A DNA stretch of 64,000 nucleotides from Microstegium vimineum (GCA_022036555.1 CM039119.1:24810979-24874978), one strand, 5' to 3'; counted from the first letter of the stretch, positions 22,121-34,900 are shown. Notes: generated by a model from the sequence alone, not told the origin. Program-made: numbers and translations.

Positions 22121-25042
22121 TGTCACACCCATTTTTAAGAACAAAACCAAGTGTATAGAAGGCTCATGTGCATCCCAGGAATAGTCGCACACATGAGTTG
22201 ACAAATTATAAAAAGTGCCATCACAGTGATTATTACATAGCAAATAAATATTCATTACATAGTCTGAAACAAATAATTTTAACCAAACGAAGATATCTGC
22301 GGAAGCTCCAAAGGGACTGGTTGACTGGTTGACTCCAAGTCTAGTACTCATTGCGGTAATCATCAACCCAATCTTCATCTATGGTGTTTGAATACAAGGG
22401 TGAGCATATACGTACTCAACAAATATAACACGGGGTTCATGATGCTCAAAAGGGATTGCATGGTTCATAGCAGTGAGCATTTTAAGTAGATCAAATTCAT
22501 ATTAATATCAACAATTGCCAAGGTAATTTGCATAAGCTCAAATATCCATGATCATAAAGTAAATGACAATGATACAATAAATAAATAACACTTGCATAAG
22601 CCACATAGAAATAAGAACCCAATAATTCTGTGAGTTTTCCGAGCCGCTCGTGTTCGTGAGCACGGCTATCATGATAGTTTTTTAACTCTGATCATAGGTG
22701 TACAACTTTACCCACAAGTCGTGTTGCCTAGATGCCCAGGTTAATTACTCCCAAAACCCTGCCAAGGTGAGCGGGCAGGGTACACTATGAAGCCTTCCAA
22801 GGGTTCGTCTAACAAGTCAGGGCCGCAAGGTTCGTGGCAGGGGATGTAGAGCCAACCTGTCTACGGTCACACTCCTTCGCGGCTATGCCCATAGATTAGG
22901 AACCACACTATACCCGTCTTGGCACGCTCCTATTTGCGCCATAAAGGTAACCACTGAACAAGCTAGAAAAGGTCCCCATACTGAGCTAAAGCCAGAGCCA
23001 TATAGCCCTCATGGTTGTACTGTATATCCCAGCTTTTATCGACAGATAAGCTCCTATAATCCATTGTTGCTAAAAAGCGAGTTTTACCATTATTGCATAT
23101 AGTCATTGACAAATTAAGATCATGTACATCTGGTATGAGCACTAGCAATGCTAATCATATATGGTGGATCAAATCATAGGTGACAAGGTATTCCGGATAA
23201 CAATCACTAGGATCAATCTATGGTAAAACAAGGAATCATGCATATGAGTTATATTAATCATGAATAGGACAACAAGGATAATCCCATGTTATACTTGTCT
23301 TCTTCGAAAAACTCTTGCTGATCCTGCTGGTCTTGATCAAAGAATAACTCCGGCTCTTCCACCGGCTGCTCAACGTCTATACCGATCAACAATCAACACC
23401 ATTCAACCAATGGACAAACATACACGAAGCAAACAAGACTATGATTAGAACAGTACACCAACAGTAAGAAAATAAGATGAAAAGTTTATAAAACTAATCT
23501 ATGTATCGCTACGAACACAACGATGTTTCGTGCACGAAAAAACGGAGCTAAAACGACGAAGTTATGAATTAAACGAGGTTTTCCTATGCAAAGATATTAA
23601 ATTAAATCTAATCACGAAATTAAACTTTTTCAAATCTAACTAGCAGTAATATTAACATAAAGATAATTTTATTACGAACCTAACGCAATTTGAACGGGTC
23701 AAAACGGATTTAAAATGAACAAGATATAAGCATTTGAATCTGAATGGCAAAACTGTAAATAAGCATTTTTCATTTATTTTGTAATAAAAACACATCCGAA
23801 AAAGAATACGCCGTCCTAAGGAGAAAGCGTAGAATTGAAGGGCGCCATCGGACTGCGGGTTGAGACTTGAATCTTGTCGGGGGCTCTTTAGCAAGATTCC
23901 AGATCGAAGGGGTATCTTTCACTGTGGTTCGTCCGATCTGAGTCGAACGGTCACGATTAGAAAGGGGGAGAGGAACAGAGGGTGGCCGGCCGGAGTTAGA
24001 GAACGGCGCAGTGGTCCTCCATGGGCGGAGCTGTGGAGCTCGGCGGCGCGAGGCGGTAGGGCCATACAGGCCACCATTCGGCAAATCGAGGGCACCAGAG
24101 AGAGAGAGAGGGAGATGGCGAGTCTACCTGAGAGGTTCGCAACTGCAGAGGAAGAACAGAGGTGTCTGACGACGCGATGGAGCGGGCACGGCTTCCCTGC
24201 GAACGGCGGCATGCCGGGGTGAGCAAGGCGAGGCGAAAACGAGCCCGCGGAGGAGTTCGCAGGGCCTCATACCTTGACCCGAAGGGAGGAGAGACCTAAC
24301 GGTTGACAGAGGAGCTCGAATCCGCTTCAATGGCAGTGGCGGCTTCAGGCTCCGCGGCGGAGCTCTGGGAGGCCCTGTGGGTGCTCGGAGAGGGCCAAAA
24401 TGGAGGCGGTGGAATGCGGGGCGGGGCTACTTATAGCCCGGAGCTGCGTCGGCGAAGGAAGGGGGTGATCCCCTGCCCCAAATGTGCTCGGCAGGGAAGG
24501 AAAGGCACCGGCGCGCAGAAAGGAAAGGGAGGGGAGGAAGAAAGGAAGGTGGGGGAAGCAGCTGACAAGTGGGACCTACCTGTCGGCGACAGAACAGCGC
24601 TGGTGCGGGAGGGAGAGCTGGGCCGACGTGATGGGCCGAGGCAAAGCCCATGCGGCCAGGGGAATAGAGGGGGAGAGGTGGGGCTGCTGGGCTGGGCCGA
24701 GGGAGAAAGAGAGGGAAAGGGCCAGCCTCGGCTGGGCCAAGTAGGCCAAAAGGAAAAAGGAGGGAGGGGAGAAAATGAAAGGATTTTCCATTTTCTAGAA
24801 CTGAATTTTGCAAATGAATTTTCAAATACAAATTTGAAATATACTTGAGTAAGTTTTCAAATCCACTCAACACAAAAACAGAAATGCACCAGCATGAAAT
24901 GTGGTACCACATGTATCTATATGGCATTTTTATTTTCCCAAATATTTATTTATTTTTCAACTATCTTAAATGCATATACAAAAGAAGCATAAATAAACAG
25001 TTTAATACTATTTCAAAAACATGCAAGTTTTGGAGTGTTACA
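22121..25042 (-). repeat. Solo LTR, 2.9 kb, with 5-bp target duplication
   Basis: The segment starts TGTCACACCC and ends GTGTTACA, flanked on both sides by TAGAC (22116-22120 and 25043-25047). TG...CA ends with a 5-bp duplication identify a complete LTR insertion. No internal domains or second LTR exist, so it is a solo LTR left by recombination. A minus-strand TATA box (GGGCTATAAGTAG) at about 24426-24438 suggests minus-strand transcription. Length and ends resemble Tekay/Del chromovirus LTRs, which is an inference. The ORFs within it are not genes. Confidence 0.85.
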
Positions 25043-25384
25043 TAGACATAGTAGAAATGAAAGGCGTATACTTAGAATACTAATTTTAGTTTCCTTTTTC
25101 AAAATATTCAAACTATATTAAGTGATTGAAGCTTAAAATGGTAGAAAGAAAATCATAAAGAAAAACCACATATACACCAAAAAATAACATATGTTGTCAC
25201 TAAAACATGAGAGGATGAAGATAGTAACCTTTCAACAAGTCGATGGAGACGTAGAAGTGTTCAAATGGATCAATGGTTGGAGAGAGGAAAAAGAACAGTG
25301 AAGAACACAACAAGAAACACTATGATAATGGAGCTCGGGCACAGGCTTGGGAGGAGGGAGAGTTCAAATAGGGGAAGGAGACAT

Positions 25385-25604
25385 TTAATCCCGGTCCGTA
25401 TCACCAGCCAGGACTAAAGGCCAACCTTTAGTCTCGGTTGGGGGACTAAAAGTGTCTCCTGCAACTGTCTGACACCCGTAGTCGTTGGGAGGGTACTTTT
25501 AGTCCTGGTTGGTGTTACCAACCAGAACTAAAGATCCTTTTGGTCCTGGATGCAATTTTCACCGGGACTAAAGCTCATTTGGCATATCGACCAAAGGTCT
25601 GTTC

Positions 25605-25613
<9 letters not shown>
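25385..25613 (-). repeat. CACTA subterminal repeats of element 'a'
   Basis: Several direct and inverted copies of GGGACTAAA / TTTAGTCC motifs are clustered here, including TTGGTGTTACCAACCAGAAC. This matches subterminal transposase-binding arrays of grass CACTA elements. The end near 25613 reads like a mutated CACTA terminus on the minus strand. Confidence 0.75.

Positions 25614-25648
<35 letters not shown>
25611..25648 (+). repeat. (TAG)n microsatellite
   Basis: About twelve TAG units directly adjoin the degenerate CACTA terminus, whose last bases may have seeded the run. Confidence 0.9.
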
Positions 25649-28600
25649 AGCAAGTAACTAAGTTGCACTTACACAAGAACAGCTATAGAGTAGTGCCAAA
25701 ATGACTAACCTTAAAATCGATGGCCCTGCACATGCAAGTAATAAGCTGATCTAATTCCCATTACAATCTGAGTAGCTTTGGATATTGACAGCTCCATTTT
25801 AGACCTACATAGCAAAGAACGCCATAAGCAAGTAACTGAGTTGCACTTACAGAAGGAACTGGTAGAGTAGTGCCAAAATGAAGGGCAATGACAATGGACT
25901 AATGGGGAATCTAACCAAAATTGTTAAGAATCTAGAAATTTCATGTTTGCCATCATTCATTTTTTTGTGAGCATATCACATCAAGGAAGCCATATGGGGA
26001 AGAATAATCATGGAGGAAACTATGTGTTCCATGTTCTTGAATCTTGATTGCAGAACCAACAATTAAAGCATCATCCATGGAAGAAAGTACTGTCAAGCTC
26101 TTGTTTCGTGCTTGCAGTCATAAAACACAACTCAAGTATCTAAAACTAAGGCATAGAAAACATTGAAAATATTCATGTTGTCTTGCAAATCAATTGTGCA
26201 TGTTTGTATACAACACATATAAAAGGAATTTCCATTTTTGGATACTATATTTTTCATTCTCAGATAGCAGTTAGCAAAATATGCGCATCATATCAAATAG
26301 AAAGGCACATGTATTTTTGAAATGAAAAGTGGATACCAGGTGCATATGTTTTAGCATTAAAAATGAAAGACTTTTTTCTTGCAATCACAAAACTATACTG
26401 TATTTCCTTATCCATTTAGTTTGTAGTCTGAATGAGGTGATGCTGATAGTAAAGAGTGATAATATAGATTGCAGCTAATTCCAAATCTACATAAAACAAA
26501 AGGCAGGGCATGCAGGATATAGAGAAGAGGTAGGGTATATAATGCTTGTTAATTGTATAAATGTGGAAGCATTTGTGGAAGCGCTTGTCAACGATGGAGC
26601 TGCGCTAGTCGTGGACAGACAGTGATTGGGTGATGCAATTTATTTTCAAAAAAAATATTAGTTAGATTCTGAAGAATTATTTCTCATGTATAAATAGTTA
26701 AATACCTTTCAATTGACCTGGCATTGTCAGATTGTCTTCTATGATGTACGAAAATGAACATGAGGAAAACAGCTTCAGGATTCTGAACAACCCAATGCTT
26801 CTTCCTTTTTCTGAACCTATAAACCAAGATGGTTTCCCTGCTGTATATACGTAGCATGAAGCACAGAAAGGAGATATGGTAGCGCATAGCAGACGTTGAA
26901 TTTAAAAATGATAACCAGAAACGCGAGCACTCTTGAGCCCTAGCAGGCTTATTGGGTATTGCTGGTCTAGCACACATACCTGACAAATTCGTAGTAAAAT
27001 CATCAGCACATAAATGGCTAAAGTTAGGATGTCTAGGTCAATAAGGGAAAAAAGGACATAGAAAGGATTTCAATCAATTAAGAGAACAGGGAAGGGAGAG
27101 AGAAGAGGCTGCCCGTACGTAGACGTGCCCAGGTCGTATCTGAGACTTAGGCATGGCTGAGATGGTTGTACATGTGGCGGGCGAATAGAGCACCGGAGGG
27201 ACGACCCACCTGCCATGGAACGATGGGGTGGACGCAAGGAGTGGAGAAGATGGACGAAGAACTCGATGTCCATAAGCACCCCATCGTCAGACGGACTAAT
27301 AATGAACAAAATAAGTGCACATCTAAGATTAGATCTTGATCATGAAAGAGGAGAAGGCAGGAACCTCGGTGAGGACGGCGGCGAGGTAGTCGAGGACAAC
27401 GGCGAGGCAGAGTTGGAAGATGCATCTGATCCACGCACACAACCATGGACACACAGCCGCCGGCAGGGGCGTCCACGGCACCCGCATCTGCGTGCTTTGC
27501 CGCTGGCAGGTCCCCGGTCGCCGTATCCATGTCGGGAGTGGCCACCACATCGGAGGTTATTTCTAAAACAATAGGATGATGCTTAGGAATCACAAGCATG
27601 TGTAATAGTAGCACTTTCTATTGGCAGAAAAATGCAAATATATTCACCGAGCATGAAACAAAGAAGGGAAGTATTTATAAATGAACATTTAAGGTCCATC
27701 AACTATCTTGAAACCATACCTATTGCACTTTGGTTTTCAAACGAACGTTTACGCAAGGTGGACATAGAAGACTAAAAGTATTGGGAATTATTTAATGGTT
27801 CAACTATGCCAAATTTCGACAGCTGGAATATAGATGTAATATCTTAATGTATCATTATGTTATTATTTGACAATGTGATCTGAGAACAATACACAATACA
27901 AAAATGGTAAATAGCAAAGCCAACAAACTAAAACTGCAGTATGTATTTCCTCACAACAATGTAAATACAACAGCAGTGCCATACCTGAGGCTGATGTGGT
28001 GCATGCCACCTACATATACTGAAAAGTGTTTGGAAGCACTGCAAGGATTGCAACACTAATAGTTAGTAGTGGCTCTAAAGTGAGTCTGTCCTAGGATAAT
28101 GAAACATCACCAACTTTTATTGGTTGTGCCTTCATAGGTTTGAGAATCAGTTGCTTAGAGGTGGGAAACTGAATGGTATAATGTAAGAATAATGAATTTG
28201 AACATAACACTGTTATGATGATAACACATTGGGAGAAAAAAAACAGTTTATTCAAATTTTTTTGTTTGCAAATCAGCAGTTCGAAAAAATTTAACATCCA
28301 TTTTTCCCTCTAAAAATTTTCAGCTCAACTAAATATTTATAGGTAACACATGATACTTCTATCATGTCTAACAAATTATGTTATTGAAAATAAAAATACT
28401 CCAAAATTTTCTTTTGCATTTTTTGGTCAATCACGGGCACTGCTATTTAGGAAGCAGATTAAACTTTTATTATCCAAATTCTTGTGTTATTGCAGTAACC
28501 ATAAAAAGTAGTCGAAATCCATAGGAGGGAAATGTATGAAATAAAAGTATGATCTCTCTAGAGCTGACCATAATTTTAATTGACTGTTAGGTTATTTGTT

Positions 28601-31600
28601 TTGTAGAAATAGTTGAGTAATTCTAAAACCAAAAGATTTGTACTGTACAAACCATACCAGCTGGCACAAGTCTTGAAACTTGGTAAATTTAAACCTCATA
28701 AGGAGCCGATATGGAAGAACGATAAAGGTAGCATGAGCACCATGACTTACCACAAAAACTATTCCATAAGCACATTGTAGAAGGTTCAGAACACTCCATC
28801 AGACCCTCACACATGTAGTCACAACCAGAACGAATTCTACAATAGATTTCAGAACACTCCATCAGACCTAACTGAATATAGCATACTACTATAAAACATT
28901 GATTTGTAGTCAAACAATTGAATGCCATAATAAGCAGTGGTAGATGTTGTAGGGCTAGGGCCTAGGAGGTATCAATCAGAGCCACAGTCTTGGCAGTAAG
29001 ACGTTTAAGGAAGAATGAAAACACAAATACAATAGAGCCATCGTCCTAAATTTTGGACCTATGATCCTTTTAATATAGCTAAATAAAGTTAATGTATTTG
29101 GTTGTGAACCAAACCAATAATTCTTTCTAGGAAGAAGCAAACCAATATACTGATGCTAGCATTAAGACTCCTAAATACGGATCTCTTAATCTTTTTGTAA
29201 CTTGTAAAAACCCGCATGATATCGCTAACATGAAATTCATCATCATAGTTAATAGTACAAAAACAGGATAGATGAATTTCACATCTTAGCTCTAATTATT
29301 GAGCTATTCAGGGTGAGCTCAACTTTGTATAGACCTATTGTATTTTACATGTACAATTTCACGAACCGCAACTGCCACCCTGCTCCCGTGCCTCCGAAGC
29401 CACAGGAAGACCTTGCCAACCTACCATCGCCGGGGACGCACTGGCCTTGTTTCCACCACATCGCAACACCTCAGTTCCCCAGCCTCGACCAACAGATGCT
29501 ACTGACGGAACATGAATAGTAATTCTCATTATTTTGATTGTTAGCTATGCAGTATCTTGACTAACTATAAAAGGAGTCATTAGAATATAGATGGTTGTTC
29601 TAGCTTATTCATGGTACTGGAATGCCATGCTCCATTTACTAAACTGATTTAGTATGGTTGTCATCTGTTGTTAGATTTTTGAAGTCATCATTTCTTTGCT
29701 GAACACCATTTCGGCTGAGGTATTATAAATGTTTCATATTACAAGATTTATATAATATATAAGATAGATCATACAGTTATGTTCAACCATGATTATGTAA
29801 CTACAACTATAGTATGCCGAAGTTTCAGATATTTGTTTGATACCCTCAATTTACGCATTAATGAAACTGCTGCTTTTCTTGAGAGAGAGTGTGTGTTCTG
29901 TGATCTTGATAGATGTTCCCCCACTCTTGTTTAGTCCAATTATAGCTATTTCTTTACTGAATATTTTTCTTCACAAAGAATCAGTCGTAATTTTAATTTG
30001 ATTAATTCCAATATTCTTTTTTGTAACCTTGACAACTGATTTATGGCTATTCCATGTAATGGTCAGGTACTTTTATATGAAATTCTTGGTCATCTTTTGG
30101 TAATTGGTTTTATAAAGTTTCTGAATAATCAACATCCTGTATCTCAGTCCCTATTTGTTGCTTGCCTATTTGTTTTCTGCAAAATCCCCCAAAATTCAGT
30201 GCCCATCAGCGAGAACTGAAAAGGAGGACTGCCAGCTACCATCCAACCTGAAAGAAGTGGAGGCGCATTTTTTTTGCCAATGGGGAAGTTGAGGCACACA
30301 AAAAACAGCGTCTCTGTTCGTGGTGCTAGCAAGGAGTAAAAAACATGCCTTCTCATTTCATTTCTTTGGTTATGTACATTAATGCCCAAAGAATAAATTG
30401 AGCAAAGTGAAAAACTAAACCAGATGTAGATTAGAAGGAACATTTTTTTAAAAAAAAAACAAAGATTGAAAGTAACATGGAAACTAAATGAGAAGAAATT
30501 ACCTGAGCCGTCACCTGGTGAGCGGCAGGGGAGGTTGGCCGGGCCCGTGACTTCCGTCAATCCGCTGCTCTAGTTAACTGTGCCGGAGTCTGGGGAGAGA
30601 TGCTGAGCACGGATCGGCCACGACCCCAAGCACGTCTGCCTCTCCCGTCCATCTCTCCCCAGACTCCGGCACATCGTTGCTGTACGCCACCGTATCGTTG
30701 CTGTCGCCACCTCCTGTAGCGACAAAAGATCTGATCTAGTGCATGAGCAAGAAAGCAAAGAGAGGAAGGGTGGGAGACTGTACCAAGCGGAGGAGCCGAG
30801 GAGTGGACGGACAGCGTGCCCTGACCGCATATCACGATGCCGCCGCTGCCGCATATCACACCCTATCTGCCGCTGCCATTGTCGTTGTAGCGGCGGGGAT
30901 TAATTGGATTTGAAGGAGAGGAAGTGGAAGACCACAACCGAGTCCCGATCTGCGCCCCTCGTCGAGATCCACCACTAGCGGCACTGATATCCAGAAGATC
31001 TAAGAGGAGCAAGAGCAGGAGGCGGTGCCACAACCGGCACGAAGGCTGGAAAAGGATGGAGAGGCGCGCGTCCGCGGCGGTGCAGGTAGGGAAGAGGAGA
31101 AAGGGAGGAAGCGGAAGCGGAAGCTGTCGCGGAGGCGCCGAGGTGAGGTGCTATGTCGCGGAGGCGTCGAGGTGCGGGCGTGCGGCGTCCTTTTTTGCTT
31201 TGACCGGCGAGAGCTGAGACGGACTGCAGGCGGTGAACCGAGGGGCACTCGGTTGTTTCCGATTCCTAGCAACTCCTGGAGTGCCACGTGTCATGAATAG
31301 ATAGGCTAATGGGAGACAAATCGCTGGGAGACCTCCGTTTTATTCGCGATTGATAGTTATCTTATCTTATTTGTTTTCTCAGTTATTGTTTGTTTTGTTT
31401 ATATCACATATGCACGCAGATTTAGGTGATTTAAAATTGTTTTGCTCGTAGAATTGTTGATCATGCTTGTTCATCATTGTTCAATATTTTCAAGCATGTA
31501 GCATATCGACTCTATTATCAATAGCCTTTCACTCATCGACTATTTGTCCATATATTGGAACTTTCTGAAATCACACCGGCACATTCCACCTTAAATTACT

Positions 31601-32104
31601 GATCATCTCCATCCTCCTTATCGATTGCAAGGTCAGATTGACTGCACACCTAGGTCGTTTTGGGAACCGATCCATCCCCTCGTTAAAAGCCAAGCAGATC
31701 TACAGGTCTTTTGGCTTCCCCTCGGTGTGTTGGGTCATGAGGATCCACATTTTCGTGTCAACAAGATTTTAGCTAGACCATATGATATAGGCAGAGAATT
31801 AATGCAATCCATATAGTATTGATAGATGATATGGCTCATGCATGCCTCTAAATATATAGGAGTGTAGAGGTTGTTTGGTACAAAGTCAGGGTTCGGTTCA
31901 ATAAAACACCTTCATCAGTGAAGATAAAGCTATTTTAAAAATATTTGGTTCTCAAGGAAGAGAGCAGAGAGCAAACTATAGGAGAAGCTAACCTTTTTAG
32001 CTTCATCCAACTTCGCCTAGAAAATTGTAACAGTGAGAGAAGATGAAAAACAACTTTTAAAGTGAAACTGTATGTTCTATCCGAGCCTGTTTGCTAGGAG
32101 ATTA
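25649..32104. other. Intergenic region, no gene recognised
   Basis: About 6.5 kb is mostly AT-rich and lacks transposon domains. A segment of about 70 bp is duplicated (25646-25720 and 25826-25890). An 18-base motif containing CAGAACACTCCATCAGAC repeats near 28786 and 28851. Two GC-rich patches (27.2-27.6 and 30.5-31.3 kb) contain short ORFs with no family I know. A minus-strand splice-donor-like GGCTCAGGTAATT occurs near 30.5 kb, so an unrecognised spliced transcript is possible. Confidence 0.5.
30579..30673. repeat. Perfect 24-bp inverted repeat with 47-base loop
   Basis: The arm 30579-30602 is exactly complementary to 30650-30673. The arms contain CCGGAGTCTGGGGAGAG and its reverse complement. 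A transcript from either strand would form a 24-bp perfect stem. It may be a small foldback element or a hairpin RNA precursor; the sequence cannot tell which. Confidence 0.85.
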
Positions 32105-32309
32105 CCTTTGTAAAGTTTAGGTTAAAGCTCTACTACATGTTTTTATGAAAGTATTTTTCAAGACAGATCTATTGATATGATTTTTATATTGTCAAACTCA
32201 ACAACTTAAAAGTTATTTATGATTTATTCTACTACATGTCAAGCTCTACTAAATGTTTGACTAAAATATTGTTCTAAATGACAAGTTTTTTTTTAGTATG
32301 GACGGAGTA
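32105..32309. mobile_element. Stowaway-like MITE fragment
   Basis: The right end reads ATGGACGGAGTA, the familiar Stowaway terminal sequence with its TA target. The preceding sequence (TCTATTGATATGATTTTTAT, then CAACTTAAAAGTTATTTATG) matches the interior of common grass Stowaway MITEs. The left terminus is not clear. It lies about 550 bp upstream of the MYB start codon. Confidence 0.65.
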
Positions 32310-32490
32310 ACCTATTACCACCAGCTTAATTATCTGCTACCGTACATATGTTTTCTACGTACTGTTGCGTCACGGACACACATACAAAGCTTCTATTGAT
32401 AGTTTTTAGCTAGACGATATGGGCATAGAATATGCAACAATGGAGTATTGATATAAATGATGCCTCATGCTTCTAGTAGTGCCAAATTAC

Positions 32491-32500
32491 CTATATATAT
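32491..32500 (+). promoter_or_regulatory. Probable TATA box of the MYB gene
   Basis: CTATATATAT lies about 355 bp before the ATG. Transcription would start near 32525, leaving a 5' leader of roughly 330 bases. Confidence 0.5.
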
Positions 32501-32854
32501 GCAAGCTGAGATCAGATCGGACGAATGCTCATTTGCTCAGCATGAGTATACGTTCGGCTTCTATTAGTGAGTACGACTGCTCATATTTCAAATATATATC
32601 TCATACCTATGTGTGGTTTGTGTTGTGTGTGCCGCGCGTCGCTTGTTCTCCATCTCAGCTCCGTCAACGACGAAGATATTTGAGATTGAGGGCAGCAGAA
32701 GAGACAGCAGGAAATCACAAAGAAGCCCATGCATAGGTGCTGGTAGCAGTATATATTATTGTGGCCTTACTTGTAAACTCTTTATTGCCAGTGCTGGCGG
32801 AGGAAGAAGAAGCCTGAAGCCATATTATCAGGAGACATATATAGGGCCGCAGAC

Positions 32855-32995
32855 ATGGGCAGGGCTCCGTGTTGCGACAAGGCGAATGTGAAGAAAGGGC
32901 CCTGGTCACCTGAGGAGGACCGCAAGCTCAAGGAGTACATCCAAAAGAATGGCACTGGCGGCAACTGGATTGCTTTCCCACACAAAGCCGGTAAT

Positions 32996-33082
<87 letters not shown>

Positions 33083-34313
33083 TTGATTATTAATTAATTG
33101 ATCAAGTTCGTCGTCACATGCAGAGTAGCATCCATGCCTGATTGCATTATTTAGTCACGATCGTGTGATGTATCTAAATAAGAAAGAAATTGGGTTACAG
33201 GGCTGAAGAGGTGCGGCAAGAGTTGCAGGTTGCGGTGGCTCAACTATCTGAGGCCAAACATAAAACATGGCGACTTCTCTGATGACGAGGATAGAATCAT
33301 CTGCAACCTCTTCGCTACCATTGGAAGCAGGTTAGCAAGCATATATAACAATTATCTAAACTCCTGCCAGCAGACTCCCACTAGTTTTGCGCTAGCTTGC
33401 CAATACTCTGCCACGCTAACCGGTGGTGTCAACTGGATGGACTACTGTAAGTTCATCCGTTTTCAGTCAAACTGATCGTTAGGACTTAAGAAGGAGGCAT
33501 GCAGAAATCATAAATCAAACTCTACTATGTTGTATGACAGACAGAGTAGTTTATTAGCTAGTCGAATTATTTGTTCTTTCATGGTGCATAATGCACGAAA
33601 ATGTATACAGGTGGTCGATCATCGCAGCACAGCTCCCAGGGAGGACGGACAACGACATCAAGAACTACTGGAACACCAAGCTCAAGAAGAAGCTCATGCA
33701 TGGCCTTCAGGCGCCATACACCACCCACAATCACCATAGCACTACCGTGTCATCAGCAGCGGCGGCGGTGGCTTCGCCGCAAGCTGTTCCCATCATGTCG
33801 TCGCTGCAGCACCTCTCGTCTACTCCTGATTATTCTCACCTCTACAGCAGCGGTGGCTCCGGCAACAGCACGACGTCCTTCCTCTCCGCCGCCACCAGTA
33901 GCCGTGGCCGCCTCCTCATCAATGGCGGCGAGCAGCAGGCGTTGAGAACATCGCCTTGTTTGGACAGTGGCGGCGGCCATGGCATTTACTTTCACGAGCC
34001 ATGCGCCACCACCGTCAGCGGCGTCGTCCATGGGCTTGGCACGGAAACCTTCGTCTTTGGCGGCTTTCAGTTGCAGGAAGATCATCATCACAAGGCAGAG
34101 GCACTGCTGCTTGCCGGATCCGGGGCAGCTAACCAGCTGGATGAACAATACAACTTTGCCGCCTCCTGCTGCTACGGCGAGGAGAAGGCGCCGCCGTTGA
34201 TTAGTCTAACGGGCGGCGCCGATGGTGCCGGCGGTGGTACAAGTAGCAGCTTTTTCTACGACGGTACCTACAGCGAGGAGACAGCGACGACAACGAGAGC
34301 TGGTGCCCAGTAA
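32855..34313 (+). CDS. R2R3-MYB transcription factor, RAX/Blind-like clade
   Basis: Three exons join into a 322-residue protein: 32855-32990, 33201-33330 and 33611-34313, each intron starting GT and ending AG. The 136-bp first and 130-bp second exons are the usual R2R3-MYB sizes. R2 has Trp17, Trp38 and Trp58; R3 has Phe71, Trp90 and Trp109. The wording MGRAPCCDKANVKKGPWSPE and RWSIIAAQLPGRTDNDIKNY matches the RAX1/Blind group (Arabidopsis MYB37/38/84). In that group these nuclear proteins control axillary meristem formation. The C-terminal half is Ser-, Gly- and Ala-rich and low in complexity. The reading frame is intact. Its role as a RAX orthologue is inferred from the MYB domain only; the related MYB36/68/87 proteins are the main alternative. 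Confidence 0.93.
32999..33078 (+). repeat. (TA)40 microsatellite in MYB intron 1
   Basis: An uninterrupted run of about 40 TA units begins eight bases into the first intron, right after the 5' splice site. It occupies more than a third of the 210-bp intron. Confidence 0.95.
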
Positions 34314-34668
34314 GGCTCTACTTCGTCCTACAGTAATTTAATTTAATCACAATTATCATAAACCAAGGACAGTTCGTACGTCACGTACTATGTAATTTAA
34401 GGGCCGGGCGCGGCTCGATCAGGATGAATGAGCTAGCTACGTACTCCATGTGTGTCTACCGTACGTAGTACCTTGTAGTATGTGTTAATGTGATTTCACC
34501 AATTGATTGCATGCATGCATTGATACGCTGATAGAAAAAACAGGTTGCGAATTCAAATTGGATTGCAATTAATGGATCTCTTCTCTACCGTCATCATCGC
34601 CTATGCATGCTCATGAGTAACCCTGATCTTACCACTAAGTAGCACCACCGGTCCAAGTGTGCATCCTC
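34314..34668 (+). other. MYB 3' untranslated and downstream region
   Basis: No ORF is present. The sequence contains short palindromes such as GCATGCATGC near 34510. The polyadenylation site cannot be fixed. Confidence 0.5.
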
Positions 34669-34684
34669 CACTAAGTACAAAACC

Positions 34685-34900
34685 GGACTATATAGTCGGT
34701 TCTCAACCAGTTTCTATAGACGTTTTCCAGCGCCGACTGCGTTGGGGGCTAGTAGAAATGGGACAACAGCACAGACGGTTGCTTGAGAAGCGTCTGTACA
34801 AACTCATTTCTACAGTCGGTTCTCTTAGTGAACCGCATGTGTAAATGTCTCATTTATACAGACGGTTCACTAAGAGAACCACCTGTGAAAATGATTTTAC
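34685..34900 (-). repeat. Left subterminal repeats of CACTA 'b'
   Basis: Alternating inverted units include TTTCTACAGTCGGTTCTC and TTATACAGACGGTTCACTAA, with complementary core sequence around GGTTCTCTTAGTGAACC. The outer parts match the right end at 50.9 kb, but the core differs. Confidence 0.75.

Larger units (their letters stand above)
18786..25613 (-). mobile_element. CACTA (En/Spm) element 'a', decayed and truncated
   Basis: A minus-strand transposase of the TnpD type occupies 18942-21160. The upstream end at 25385-25613 has CACTA subterminal repeats (forms of GGGACTAAAG and CTTTAGTC) and a degenerate terminal sequence near 25600. A 2.9-kb solo LTR sits in its 5' part. The 3' terminus is not recognisable next to the LTR fragment at 18785, so that end seems lost. 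Confidence 0.75.

Noticed and set aside
23770..24927. Cluster of 70-180 residue ORFs on both strands
   Set aside because: They lie inside the 2.9-kb solo LTR and follow GC-rich composition only.
27147..27614. 155-residue minus ORF and 119-residue plus ORF
   Set aside because: They overlap each other on opposite strands, match no family, and have no supporting gene structure.
32855..33079. 74-residue single-exon ORF ending in repeated Tyr-Ile
   Set aside because: The Tyr-Ile tail is translation of the intronic TA run. The true MYB exon ends at 32990 at a GT splice donor.
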